From NCBI GenBank assembly GCA_004172865.1, contig SEBV01000014.1, positions 62,001 through 126,000 of the forward strand: DNA of 64,000 nucleotides. The letters are read 5' to 3'. This document shows positions 26,919-35,496 of this stretch, in pieces. The notes beneath the pieces are model-generated. The model worked only from the letters and a program-made list of their open reading frames with translations, had not been told where the DNA came from and did no database searches. The position numbers were made by a program, and so were the translations under genes. The DNA comes from Gammaproteobacteria bacterium (lineage in GTDB: Bacteria > Pseudomonadota > Gammaproteobacteria > Pseudomonadales > Cellvibrionaceae). The number at the start of each line of letters is the position of its first letter. Position 1 is the first letter of the stretch.

Positions 26919-28046
26919 ATGCGAACATCATTAATACGTATTGGGTTATTAAGCGCTGCTGCAAGTCTTCATAGCTCGCCTGGTTTTGCAGAAGAAAATA
27001 TGCCATATACCGAAGAACAAATGCGCAAATGTTTGGAACATAGCGTGCTAACGGCCGACAAAACAATGACGGTGCTTAGGATGGAAGAGGCATGCGCAAT
27101 TCTATTGAGCCAGCCAGCCGTTAATGCACAATCTTCATCGGCGCCGGAGACCATTAAGGAATCCGGCATTGAACAAACCAAAGCTTCGGCAGCTGAAGAT
27201 ACCGGCGGCGGTTCGACCATGCTTAAAGATCGTCTGGAACTTGAGGCGCTCAATCGTTCAAACCGTTTCGTGCTTATACCTCACAGACGCAATTACATTT
27301 TACCGGTAAGTTATAGCGCATCTCCAAATTACGGACCCTATGAAGAAGCTGATAATACTACCGATGAAGATGATGCATTTTTAAATCTGAAACATACTGA
27401 AGTTGAATTTCAACTCAGTGTAAAAATTTTGTTGATGGAAAATCTTTTTACCGACAATGGCCAACTTTATTTGGGCTATACCAATCATTCTATTTGGCAA
27501 GTTTATAATCGCAAAGCTTCCGCCCCCTTTCGTGAAACAAATCACCAACCTGAACTTATCTTAAGTTTCAGCAACGACTTCGAAATTTTTGGTTTTCGCA
27601 ATGTGTTAAATGAAGTCAGCTTAAACCATCAATCAAACGGGCAAAGTGGTTTGCTGTCGCGCAGTTGGAATCGCGTGATGTTTAACTCGGTATTTGAAGG
27701 CAAAAATTTTAGTTTTATGATAAGCCCCTGGTACAGATTGCCAGAAGAAAAATCGAAATATCCCGGCGACCCACGTGGTGATGACAATCCTGACATCACT
27801 CACTACATGGGTAACTTTCAATTCACAGGCGCCTACAAATATAAGTCAAATATTTTCAGTGCTGAAGTACGCAATAATTTGAAAAGCGATAATCGCGGTG
27901 CGGTGGAATTAGGTTGGACCTTTCCGTTGACATCAACCATGCGCGGCTACGTAAATTATTTTGACGGTTACGGCCACAGCTTGATTGATTACAATGAGCG
28001 ACAACAAGTGTTTGGTTTGGGTGTTACATTTACCGATTTATTTTAA
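26919..28046 (+). CDS. pldA: Outer-membrane phospholipase A
   Basis: 375 residues. A signal peptide (to about residue 25, GFAEEN) and a low-complexity Ser/Glu region of about 80 residues precede the OMPLA barrel. The active-site segment is LNHQSNGQSGLLSRSWNR (about residues 230-247), holding the His and Ser of the OMPLA catalytic set and the conserved SRSWNR strand. A closing aromatic strand ends in VFGLGVTFTDLF, typical of barrel proteins. The enzyme hydrolyses phospholipids that reach the outer leaflet. It is a single gene, ending in a bidirectional terminator. Confidence 0.93.
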   Translation: MRTSLIRIGLLSAAASLHSSPGFAEENMPYTEEQMRKCLEHSVLTADKTMTVLRMEEACAILLSQPAVNAQSSSAPETIKESGIEQTKASAAEDTGGGSTMLKDRLELEALNRSNRFVLIPHRRNYILPVSYSASPNYGPYEEADNTTDEDDAFLNLKHTEVEFQLSVKILLMENLFTDNGQLYLGYTNHSIWQVYNRKASAPFRETNHQPELILSFSNDFEIFGFRNVLNEVSLNHQSNGQSGLLSRSWNRVMFNSVFEGKNFSFMISPWYRLPEEKSKYPGDPRGDDNPDITHYMGNFQFTGAYKYKSNIFSAEVRNNLKSDNRGAVELGWTFPLTSTMRGYVNYFDGYGHSLIDYNERQQVFGLGVTFTDLF

Positions 28047-28087
28047 AAAAATTGCGGCTATTTTTAACCAAAAATTTCAGAAAAAAT

Positions 28088-28126
28088 TAAACCCCAGCAT
28101 AGTCAATATGGTGGGGTTTATTTTTT
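28088..28126 (+). terminator. Bidirectional terminator between pldA and the SDR gene
   Basis: TAAACCCCA pairs with TGGGGTTTA across a 15-base loop. Six T follow on the plus strand and an A-rich run precedes it, so it can serve both convergent genes. Confidence 0.8.
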
Positions 28127-28153
28127 GGCAATATTAATAATGCAAATTAAAAA

Positions 28154-28903
28154 TTAACGAACACCACCACCAGCAAGGAATTGTTCACCGGTCAACCAAC
28201 CTGCATCGTCAGATGCTAAAAACGCAACAATTTTGCCGATGTCATCAGGTTGCCCAACGCGACCAAGAGGCGTGTTAGCTACAGCTTGTTTTTCAAAATC
28301 CGAACCAATAAAACCTGCTGCGTGCGAACCTTCGGTTTCAACCATGCCAGGATTCACAGAGTTAACACGAATTTTTCGCGGACCTAACTCTTTTGAAAGT
28401 ACACCGGTAATGGCGTCAACAGCGCCTTTAGTAGCGGTATAGACTGCGCTGCCGGGTGGAGTAATACGCGCAACTACTGAACCGATATTAATAATGCTAC
28501 CGCCTTCTGGCAAATGTTTAGCAGCGGCTTGAGTAGTAAGTAAAAGGCCTAAAACATTTACATTAAATTGTTTGTGAAAATGCTCTTCGGTAAAGGCTTC
28601 AATAGGCGCGAACTCATAAATACCTGAGTTGTTGACCAGAATATCAAGCTTGCCGTAAGTGTTTACCGCTGCATCGATAATAGCTTGTGCGTCGCTAACT
28701 TTGCTTACATCGCCTGCAACGGCAATAGCGTTTCCACCGGCTGCTATAATTGCTTCAACAACAACATCTGCCCCTTGTTTACTGGTTGCATAATTCACAA
28801 CAACCGCAGCACCTTCCGCCGCAAGATGTTTAGCAATTGATGCCCCAATACCTTTTGATGCCCCGGTAACTACGGCGACTTTTCCTGCGAGTTTGTTGCT
28901 CAT
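28154..28903 (-). CDS. SDR-family NAD(P)-dependent oxidoreductase
   Basis: 249 residues, the classical SDR length. The cofactor motif is TGASKGIG (residues 14-21), followed by the NNSG motif and the catalytic Ser, Tyr and Lys in INIGSVVARITPPGSAVYTATKGA. PGMVETEG and the C-terminal FLASDDAGWLTGEQFLAGGG are also typical. It is close to 3-oxoacyl-ACP reductase and glucose-dehydrogenase-like enzymes; the substrate is unknown. It is transcribed divergently from a TetR-family regulator, with two operator palindromes at its promoter, so that regulator very likely represses it. Confidence 0.9.
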   Translation of the reverse strand: MSNKLAGKVAVVTGASKGIGASIAKHLAAEGAAVVVNYATSKQGADVVVEAIIAAGGNAIAVAGDVSKVSDAQAIIDAAVNTYGKLDILVNNSGIYEFAPIEAFTEEHFHKQFNVNVLGLLLTTQAAAKHLPEGGSIINIGSVVARITPPGSAVYTATKGAVDAITGVLSKELGPRKIRVNSVNPGMVETEGSHAAGFIGSDFEKQAVANTPLGRVGQPDDIGKIVAFLASDDAGWLTGEQFLAGGGVR

Positions 28904-29007
28904 GATATGTTCCTACAGTAATTAGATTAAAAAATAATTGGACGTTACGTTAAATATTGCTCGGGTCGGCTAAAAGATGGTGTATTAATAAACACTAAAT
29001 GCTTTTA

Positions 29008-29031
29008 ATATTGAACCGATTGGTTCAATAT
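29008..29031. promoter_or_regulatory. TetR-type operator 1 overlapping the SDR promoter
   Basis: Perfect inverted repeat with ten-base arms, ATATTGAACC-GATT-GGTTCAATAT. It overlaps the likely minus-strand -10 box of the SDR gene (TATATT, complement of 29027-29032) and a TATAAT on the plus strand (29029-29034). Confidence 0.78.
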
Positions 29032-29054
29032 AATGCCTCAGCAAGAGATTGCAA
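29027..29054 (-). promoter_or_regulatory. Sigma-70-like promoter of the SDR gene
   Basis: On the minus strand TTGCAA (29049-29054) and TATATT (29027-29032) are separated by 16 bases, with operator 1 over the -10 and start region and operator 2 just upstream of the -35. Confidence 0.6.
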
Positions 29055-29062
29055 GCTATTTA

Positions 29063-29078
29063 TGAACTGATCGGTTCA
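29063..29078. promoter_or_regulatory. TetR-type operator 2
   Basis: TGAACTGATCGGTTCA, a second, slightly imperfect copy of operator 1 lying 31 bases further on. Two sites of the same sequence between the divergent genes imply co-ordinate repression and autoregulation. Confidence 0.72.
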
Positions 29079-29187
29079 CAAAACTAAAAGTAATGACTTT
29101 TGTAAACTTGGGATCGGGGCGATTCTTTTAGTGTAAAATGTTTATGACTTATTCTTATTGGTTTTATCACTAATAGCAGGGGGCGCT

Positions 29188-29748
29188 ATGAGCCGGGGTA
29201 GACCCAAAAACTTTTGCAGGGAGGATGTACTCAATAAAGCCCTCCCGGTATTTTGGGAAAACGGCTTTGCATCCACCAGCCTGCAATTATTGGAACAGGC
29301 AACGGGCGTGAATAAATCTGGCCTTTATTCAGAGTTTCAAAATAAAGACGATTTATTTGTGGAGTGTGTGCGTCATTATTTATCGACCCGTGGCGTAGCG
29401 GAAATTCTTAATGAGCAACCATTAGGATGGGACAATATTGAAAAATTTTTGAAGTTTGCCTATTGCGCTGGCAGCGAGCAAAAAGGTTGTTTTACCGTAA
29501 GCTCAGTGCAAAATTTTGCCAATATTCCTGCGGCGGCCTGTGAATTATTGGAAAAATGTTTCGACGAATTGAGCGCTACTATTCTGCGCAATATTCAAGC
29601 GGAAACCACTAACATGGATGCACGCCAAATTACCGAATTAGTGCGAATCTACTTTTTCGGATTTTGTATGGAATTAACCATAGATACAAAAAAAGCAGCG
29701 TCTGATCGTAAAGTAAAAAACTTTATGCAGATTCTAAAAACTCTTTAA
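29188..29748 (+). CDS. TetR/AcrR-family transcriptional regulator
   Basis: 186 residues from the ATG at 29188, which follows an AGGGGG ribosome-binding site; a TTG ten codons upstream is less likely. Residues 1-55 are the TetR helix-turn-helix (MSRGRPKNFCREDVLNKAL, then FASTSLQLLEQATGVNKSGLYSEF region, which carries the recognition helix). The remainder is the ligand-binding and dimer domain, here with several cysteines (CAGSEQKGC, ACELLEKC). Cysteine-rich versions are often sensors of electrophiles or oxidants; that is inference here. It faces the SDR gene across two matching palindromes, its probable operators. Confidence 0.9.
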   Translation: MSRGRPKNFCREDVLNKALPVFWENGFASTSLQLLEQATGVNKSGLYSEFQNKDDLFVECVRHYLSTRGVAEILNEQPLGWDNIEKFLKFAYCAGSEQKGCFTVSSVQNFANIPAAACELLEKCFDELSATILRNIQAETTNMDARQITELVRIYFFGFCMELTIDTKKAASDRKVKNFMQILKTL

Positions 29749-29780
29749 AACAATTTTCTCATCCACTCTTAATAGATACC

Positions 29781-30770
29781 TCATTTCCTAATACGCGCAT
29801 CACTTGGCGAATGGCCGACAATACGCTTAAACGCCCGGCTAAACGACGCTTCAGAATCATAACCAAGCCGATTGGCGACTACCGCAATGCGCATACCTTC
29901 GCGAGAAATCCATCGTCTCGCCTGAAACATTTTTACGCGGGCCACATATTTCGCCGGAGTTTCGCCGACTGAATTCGTGAATTTTTCGGCAAAGCTGGAA
30001 CGGGACGCGCCCATCACTTCTGCCAATTCCACAATTGACCACTCGCGCTCCGGCTGCTTGTGAATAGCAGACAACACCTTACCGATTTGTGGGCAACGCA
30101 CGGCCGCAATCCAGCCGGTTGCATCGCTGCACGCGCACTCCACCCAACCGCGAATAATGCTGGCGGCGAGCACGTCCGCAAGGCGAGCGAGAATTCCGCA
30201 GGCACCGATCCGGTCCAGTGAAACCTCGCGCTCCATCGCCTCCAACAACGCAGGCACAGCCGGGTCGCGCTTGGCTAAATCACCGGCACGCATCAAGTCG
30301 GGCATCATAGTCATGAGGGGATGAAGCGGGTCGAGGTTGAAGCGCATGGTGCCGCAAAACAATATTTGTTGGGCCGCAATATCGCTGTCATTCTGTTCCG
30401 CCACAGTCGCGTTATCTGCACCCCCATGCACCAAGTACAAATTTTCCGACACCTCTTTGCGCGCCAGCATGTCGATTTCTACCGTGGGTACTTCAGGCGA
30501 ACTGGCCATGATATGAAAGCTGCCGCGCGGTAGTAAAACTGCATCGCCCTGGTTTAAACGAATCCAGTCTGTTGTCTGGGTTCGCATCCAACAGCCGCCC
30601 TGCGCAACAAAATGAAACCGTGCCTCACGCTGTGCCGGGAAGGCAATTGCCCAAGGCTTTTGCAACACACAGCGACCGTATTCAATGCCTTCAAGGCGAA
30701 TGCCCAGAAGAATTTCGGTCAGGGTATCGGGGATATCACTGTTTTTGGTTCTGGATGAATAGTCAAGCAT
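29781..30770 (-). CDS. AraC-family regulator with cupin sensor domain
   Basis: 329 residues. The N-terminal half is an AraC-type cupin (FVAQGGCWMRTQ, LNQGDAVLLPRGSFHIM), and the last 100 residues are the double helix-turn-helix (ELAEVMGASRSSFAEKF, then VANRLGYDSEASFSRAFKRI). It belongs to the group often encoded beside, and controlling, MFS exporters or SDR enzymes. Divergent to it is an MFS transporter gene only 78 bases away, with a perfect inverted repeat in between. Confidence 0.9.
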   Translation of the reverse strand: MLDYSSRTKNSDIPDTLTEILLGIRLEGIEYGRCVLQKPWAIAFPAQREARFHFVAQGGCWMRTQTTDWIRLNQGDAVLLPRGSFHIMASSPEVPTVEIDMLARKEVSENLYLVHGGADNATVAEQNDSDIAAQQILFCGTMRFNLDPLHPLMTMMPDLMRAGDLAKRDPAVPALLEAMEREVSLDRIGACGILARLADVLAASIIRGWVECACSDATGWIAAVRCPQIGKVLSAIHKQPEREWSIVELAEVMGASRSSFAEKFTNSVGETPAKYVARVKMFQARRWISREGMRIAVVANRLGYDSEASFSRAFKRIVGHSPSDARIRK

Positions 30771-30772
30771 TA

Positions 30773-30797
30773 TGGCTTTTCCGTCATAGAAAAGCCA
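30773..30797. promoter_or_regulatory. Candidate operator between the AraC regulator and the MFS gene
   Basis: Perfect inverted repeat TGGCTTTTC-CGTCATA-GAAAAGCCA, starting two bases upstream of the regulator start codon. It fits an autoregulatory site or a hairpin in its 5' leader. AraC proteins more often bind direct repeats, hence the moderate score. Confidence 0.5.
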
Positions 30798-30848
30798 AAA
30801 TCTTACCCCTAAACTGCACCCACTTCCACAACATCTTTAGGTTTATCC

Positions 30849-32048
30849 ATGAATGAAGCAACTCGCCCACTAACGCTGATTGAAACAGCAGAGCCGCAAA
30901 CTGCTAATTGGGCTGGTATTGCAACCTTGGCGCTAGGGGTATTTGGTTTGGTGACGGCGGAATTTTTACCTGCCAGTTTACTCACAGCCATGTCCGCAGA
31001 TTTGGGAATCTCCAACGGTGCAGCGGGCCAGGCAGTTACTGCAACGGCTATTGTCGGCGCGATTGCCGCACCCACAATTCCGGTAGTTACCCGCAATTTC
31101 GACCGCAAACTCGTCGTGATCGCTCTAACGTTATTACTTGTAGCTTCCAACATAATGGCTGCAATGGCATCCAGCCTTTTCGTTCTTCTGGTATCGCGAG
31201 TGTTATTAGGCATTGCTTTGGGCGGGTTTTGGTCAATGGCGGCGGCATTAGCTATGCGCATGGTTCCAGCCACTGTTTTCGCCCGGGCTATGTCGATCAT
31301 TCTCACCGGCGTTTCTATCGCCACCGTCTGTGCGGCTCCAGTGGGCGCTTATATGGGCGATTTGTGGGGCTGGCGCAGCGCATTTGTGGCGGCGGGTGCG
31401 GTAAGTCTAATCGCACTCGGTGCTCAGTTTTTTGCTATCCCAACGTTGCCACCCAAAGATAATCCAAGCTTAAGTGTGCTCTTTGAATTACTGCGCCGCC
31501 CTAATGTTCGTGTTGCATTGATAGCCGTTTTGCTGGTGATATCAGGCCATTTTGCCGGTTTCACGTACATTCGCCCATTGATGGAAAACATTGCCCACCT
31601 GTCGGTTAGCGCGATTTCATCGATCTTACTGGGTTACGGGATCGGCGGATTCTTCGGTAACTTTGCCGGAGCCTTTATCGCCGAGCGCAGCGAACGTTAC
31701 GCCATTGTTTTCGGCGGCGCGCTTATAGCTTTATTGGCGGCCAGTTTATTGATAGCAGGAAGTTCGCCGGCACTGGTTGCCATATCCATCTCATTGTGGG
31801 GATTTGCTTTCGGCGCCTTCCCTGTAGGTTTCCAAACCTGGATTGTCCGCGCTGCGCCAGATCAAGCTGAAAGTGCTGGCGGGCTTATAGTTGCGGCTTT
31901 TCAGATCGCTATTGCCAGCGGTGCCATAGGCGGCGGAATTCTGGTGGATCACATAGACGCAATTGGTGGCCCCCTATTCGCAGTTGTTGCGGTCACGCTT
32001 GGGACTTTACTGACCTTGCGTTATGGCCCGCGCCCTACCCCTACTTGA
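30849..32048 (+). CDS. MFS transporter (DHA1-type drug/sugar efflux)
   Basis: 399 residues with about twelve membrane helices. Typical elements are GVFGLVTAEFLPASLL in helix 1, the loop 2-3 region around TRNFDRKLVV, the helix 4-5 segment LGIALGGFWSMAAALAMRMVP and a helix-6 GWRSAF motif (here WGWRSAFV). It is closest to the AraJ/YdhP-like exporters of the DHA1 group. The divergent AraC regulator suggests inducible export of a small molecule. The substrate cannot be told. A strong terminator follows. Confidence 0.9.
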   Translation: MNEATRPLTLIETAEPQTANWAGIATLALGVFGLVTAEFLPASLLTAMSADLGISNGAAGQAVTATAIVGAIAAPTIPVVTRNFDRKLVVIALTLLLVASNIMAAMASSLFVLLVSRVLLGIALGGFWSMAAALAMRMVPATVFARAMSIILTGVSIATVCAAPVGAYMGDLWGWRSAFVAAGAVSLIALGAQFFAIPTLPPKDNPSLSVLFELLRRPNVRVALIAVLLVISGHFAGFTYIRPLMENIAHLSVSAISSILLGYGIGGFFGNFAGAFIAERSERYAIVFGGALIALLAASLLIAGSSPALVAISISLWGFAFGAFPVGFQTWIVRAAPDQAESAGGLIVAAFQIAIASGAIGGGILVDHIDAIGGPLFAVVAVTLGTLLTLRYGPRPTPT

Positions 32049-32079
32049 TGATTTGCTAGCAACAAAAAACCTGCTTCAC

Positions 32080-32110
32080 AAAACCTCGCGACGGCGGGGT
32101 TTTCTTTTTT
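32080..32110 (+). terminator. Intrinsic terminator of the MFS gene
   Basis: AAAACCTCGC and GCGGGGTTTT form a ten-pair stem (one G-U) with a four-base loop, followed by TTTTTT. Confidence 0.85.
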
Positions 32111-32238
32111 CATCCCGAACTTTTAAAAAATAATTCCCAAACTCCGTGAGTTATCAGACGGTATCCAAGCTGCAAGCTAGGCTATTTATATCGCCATTAA
32201 AATCGCTCACGCCAGCTTGATGTCAGAAAGGAACAACC

Positions 32239-33663
32239 ATGGATACACGCCAGCAATTATTTCTAGAAGGCCCAATTCCGCGCGCGCTGCTCACCTTAGC
32301 ACTGCCCATTATTCTCGCGAATATTTTACAAACCGGTTATCAACTAACAGATGCATTTTGGGTTGGGCGTTTAGGTGCATCTGCGGTAGCCGCCATTTCC
32401 GTCAGTTTCCCCGTTACCTTTTTGGTGATTGCGTTAGGTTCGGGATTAGCCATGGCAGGCGCAACTCTAACGGCACAATACATGGGCGCAGGCAGGCAAG
32501 ACATGGTCAACCATGTTGCGGCGCAAACTATGTTGATGGTGGTAATCAGCTCTGTTCTGTTTGGCGCGCTCGGTTATGTTCTAGCGCCCTATTTACTGAC
32601 CTTGCTTGGCGTCGCGCCAGATGTTTACGCAAACGCATTGGGATTTATGCGCGTTTCTTTTGTGGGAATTATTTTTGTTTTCACCTATTCAATGTTTCAA
32701 GCGCTCATGCGCGGCGTCGGCCAAACACGAATTCCGTTATACATAGTCACCGGAACTGTTTTACTGAATTTTATTCTTGATCCACTCTTTATTTTTGGTT
32801 GGGGGCCAATACCCGGCCAAGGCGTAATGGGCGCGGCATTTGCAACCTTAATTACGCAAGCCTTGGCGAGCGCTATTGGCATTTTGGTTTTTCTGCGCGG
32901 ACGCCACGGCATCAAATTAAGTTTGCGCAGTTTTGCGCCCGACCCCGCCTATTTAAAGCGCGCATTTTTTCTCGGCTTGCCCGGTTCCGTTGAATTATCC
33001 ACGCGCACACTCGGTTTAATGATCATGTCATTTCTGGTGTCGAGCTTTGGAACGCTTACCATGGCGGCTTACGGCGTCGGTTCAAATATTTTGCAAGTGA
33101 TTACGATTCCGGTGATGGGAATGTCCATGGCGGTTTCAACTTTGGTTGGTCAAAATATTGGAGCGGGAAATATTCATCGCGCTGCAAAAGTTACGCAGCT
33201 GGGTACTACGTTAAGTTTTGGCGTGCTCACACTCACCGGAATTATCGCGTGGTTCTGCGCACCTTTACTCGTGAGCTTTTTTATTCCCGATGACGCCGAT
33301 GTCATCGACGCAGGCGCACATTTTATTCGCATTATGTGTTTGGCGTGGGGCGGGATTGGAATTCAATTATGTATCGTCTCGGCGTTTCGTGCATCGGGAA
33401 ATATGTTAATTGCCATGATTATCGCTATGGTTTCGCAATGGATGATTCAATTCCCTATCGCCTATGTTCTTTCTAAACACACTATTCTGCACGCGCAGGG
33501 TTTATGGTGGTCATTCCCTATTACCAATATCGCCGTCGCCATTATTTCCATTCTCTGGTTTGCACGTGGAAGCTGGAAAACTGGTCGCTTAACGGAAGAC
33601 GATAAACACAGCGCAAAAATTGTGGAAGAAGCATTTATTGAAGAAAGTGGGTTTGTTAAATAA
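32239..33663 (+). CDS. MATE-family efflux transporter
   Basis: 474 residues with twelve membrane helices in two related halves; AAAGGAAC gives the ribosome-binding site. Family pieces include LPIILANILQTGYQLTDAFW at the N-terminus, FMRVSFVGIIFVFTYSMFQALMRGVGQT and IPVMGMSMAVSTLVGQNIGAG in the second half. MATE proteins exchange Na+ or H+ for cationic drugs and toxic metabolites. It is followed after 36 bases by a flavin reductase gene on the same strand, which may be coincidental. Confidence 0.93.
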   Translation: MDTRQQLFLEGPIPRALLTLALPIILANILQTGYQLTDAFWVGRLGASAVAAISVSFPVTFLVIALGSGLAMAGATLTAQYMGAGRQDMVNHVAAQTMLMVVISSVLFGALGYVLAPYLLTLLGVAPDVYANALGFMRVSFVGIIFVFTYSMFQALMRGVGQTRIPLYIVTGTVLLNFILDPLFIFGWGPIPGQGVMGAAFATLITQALASAIGILVFLRGRHGIKLSLRSFAPDPAYLKRAFFLGLPGSVELSTRTLGLMIMSFLVSSFGTLTMAAYGVGSNILQVITIPVMGMSMAVSTLVGQNIGAGNIHRAAKVTQLGTTLSFGVLTLTGIIAWFCAPLLVSFFIPDDADVIDAGAHFIRIMCLAWGGIGIQLCIVSAFRASGNMLIAMIIAMVSQWMIQFPIAYVLSKHTILHAQGLWWSFPITNIAVAIISILWFARGSWKTGRLTEDDKHSAKIVEEAFIEESGFVK

Positions 33664-33699
33664 TTACATTTTACTTTTATATCAATGAGGTGATTTTCA

Positions 33700-34260
33700 A
33701 TGAAAACCAAATTGAAAAAGAAAGATTTCCCTGTCAGCAAGGTTCGCCATTTTTTAGAACCAGGGCCGATTGTATTAGTATCATCCAAATGGAAAGATGA
33801 AACTAATATTATGACCATGGGCTGGCATTCGGTTATGGAATTTTCGCCGTCATTGGTGGGCTGTGTAATATCCTCAGCTAATCATAGTTTTGAACTTATC
33901 CGCAAAAGCAAAGAGTGTGTAATCAATTTACCGACATCCAGTTTGATTGATGTGGTTGTGAAAATTGGCAATACCTCCGGCACGGAAATAAACAAGTTTG
34001 AGGAGCTTGGGGTAACCGCAGGCAAAGCCACACACGTTGATGCGCCGCTGATTGATGAGTGCCATGCAAATTTTGAATGCCGTTTATACGACACAGTATT
34101 GATCAAAAAATATAATTTTTTTATTTTTGAAGTGGTGAAAGCGCATGTTGCTGTATCACCTAAAAACATTGAAACATTGCATTACACTGGTGATGGGAAA
34201 TTTATGTTATCCGGGAAAACCATAAGCAAGCGCGCATTATTCAAACCTGAAATGCTGTAA
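33700..34260 (+). CDS. Flavin reductase-family protein (FMN-binding split barrel)
   Basis: 186 residues. The split-barrel flavin reductase fold is recognised by GPIVLVSSKWKDETNIMTMGW at the start, SANHSFELIRKSKECVINLP in the middle and CHANFECRLYDT with a closing HYTGDGKFMLSGK. Such proteins bind FMN and either reduce flavin with NAD(P)H or reduce small substrates directly. The stop lies 13 bases from the end of the convergent dinB gene, with no room for a terminator between them. Confidence 0.85.
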   Translation: MKTKLKKKDFPVSKVRHFLEPGPIVLVSSKWKDETNIMTMGWHSVMEFSPSLVGCVISSANHSFELIRKSKECVINLPTSSLIDVVVKIGNTSGTEINKFEELGVTAGKATHVDAPLIDECHANFECRLYDTVLIKKYNFFIFEVVKAHVAVSPKNIETLHYTGDGKFMLSGKTISKRALFKPEML

Positions 34261-34273
34261 TTTTTTTAAATCA

Positions 34274-35332
34274 CTAATTAAATAAATCCAACTGAAAAAA
34301 AGCCTGATCTTCCCGCAAATCAATAAAGCTCACACCGACCCCCAATAAACGTACCGGCATATTTTTGCGAGCATAGGCTTCTTTACACAACTCCTGTAAA
34401 TCAACTAATGAAACCGATGATTTACTACGCTCAATAGTTGTGCTGGTGAAATCATTGAATTTAATTTTTACAAACAGTTTTACAACTTTGTAATCATCTT
34501 CGACTCGTCTCAAGCGTGTAACGAGTTGTTGCGCTAACAGCGGAAGCTCATTTAAACAGCGATCAATATCCTGCAAGTCATGGGTAAAGGTATTTTCTAC
34601 ACTTAAAGATTTACGCCGCCGACCAACCGTAACTTCACGATCATCAATTCCCCTGCTCAAATTATATAAACGCGAACCCATAACCCCGAAGCGCTGGGAT
34701 AATTCAAAAACCGAAAATTTCTGAATATCCTCACAGGTAAAAATATTAATCTCAGCCAATTTCGCCGCCATGGCCTTGCCAACACCGTAGATTTTTTTAA
34801 CCGGAAGTTTGGTTACAAAGGCTTGTACATCCGAGGGAGGAATAACAAATTGACCGTCAGGCTTATTCCAATCACTCGCCACTTTCGCCAGAAATTTATT
34901 GGGTGCTATGCCAGCGGAAATTGTAATTCCCAATTCATTTTTTACGCGCTGACGAATTTCTTTAGCAATCAAAGTTGCGCTGCCATGATGCAAACTTGAA
35001 TCGCTGACATCCAAAAAAGCTTCGTCGAGCGAGAGCGGTTCAACCAGCTCAGTGTAATCGTAAAAAATATGCCGCATGTGTTGCGACACATCTTTGTAAA
35101 CTTCCATACGCCCCGGCAAAATAATCAAATCCGGGCAAAGGCGCTTCGCGGTACTCGACGGCATAGCAGAATGCACACCGAATTTTCGCGCCTCATAATT
35201 ACAGGTTGAAATAACACCGCGTCGATCCGAACTGCCACCCACTGCAATAGGCCTGTCGCGCAATGAAGGATCATCGCGCATTTCAACAGACGCATAAAAG
35301 CAATCAGCATCGCAGTGGATTATTTTACGCAT
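34274..35332 (-). CDS. dinB: DNA polymerase IV (Y-family)
   Basis: 352 residues, the normal DinB length. Catalytic motifs are present: HCDADCFYASVE at the N-terminus and PLSLDEAFLDVS (about residues 100-111). The little-finger domain follows, and the last residues FFQLDLFN contain a beta-clamp-binding motif (QLDLF). The enzyme carries out translesion synthesis. It is divergent from imuA. The only LexA box in the shared region lies close to imuA, about 130 bases from this start, and I see none nearer, so SOS control of dinB here is uncertain. Confidence 0.95.
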   Translation of the reverse strand: MRKIIHCDADCFYASVEMRDDPSLRDRPIAVGGSSDRRGVISTCNYEARKFGVHSAMPSSTAKRLCPDLIILPGRMEVYKDVSQHMRHIFYDYTELVEPLSLDEAFLDVSDSSLHHGSATLIAKEIRQRVKNELGITISAGIAPNKFLAKVASDWNKPDGQFVIPPSDVQAFVTKLPVKKIYGVGKAMAAKLAEINIFTCEDIQKFSVFELSQRFGVMGSRLYNLSRGIDDREVTVGRRRKSLSVENTFTHDLQDIDRCLNELPLLAQQLVTRLRRVEDDYKVVKLFVKIKFNDFTSTTIERSKSSVSLVDLQELCKEAYARKNMPVRLLGVGVSFIDLREDQAFFQLDLFN

Positions 35333-35463
35333 GGCATCAGTGATATTCGAAAGCGCTCAAGTAGTAGGTGAAATAATAGACTCTGATTGAGCTTAAAAAG
35401 TGCGGTTTCCCCACATTAAAAGTTCTAATGCATTTCTTGACGCATTATAGCCCGACTGCATTA

Positions 35464-35483
35464 TACTGTATTTACATACAGCA
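35464..35483. promoter_or_regulatory. LexA (SOS) box upstream of imuA
   Basis: TACTGTATTTACATACAGCA contains a perfect CTGT-N8-ACAG core and matches the gammaproteobacterial LexA consensus at nearly every base. It ends 13 bases before the imuA start and overlaps the likely -10 (TATACT, 35462-35467); a TTGACG lies 19 bases further upstream (35437-35442). Confidence 0.9.
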
Positions 35484-35496
35484 CATCCAGAATCCC

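Noticed and set aside
30809-31462. Long frames on both strands (171 and 184 residues) over the start of the MFS gene
   Set aside because: Neither has family features; the MFS frame has twelve membrane segments and a terminator.
32217-32780. 187-residue frame overlapping the MATE gene
   Set aside because: Out-of-frame reading of the MATE coding sequence, with Arg/Cys-rich random composition.
35428-35496. Upstream start for imuA
   Set aside because: It would place the promoter and the LexA box inside the coding sequence.
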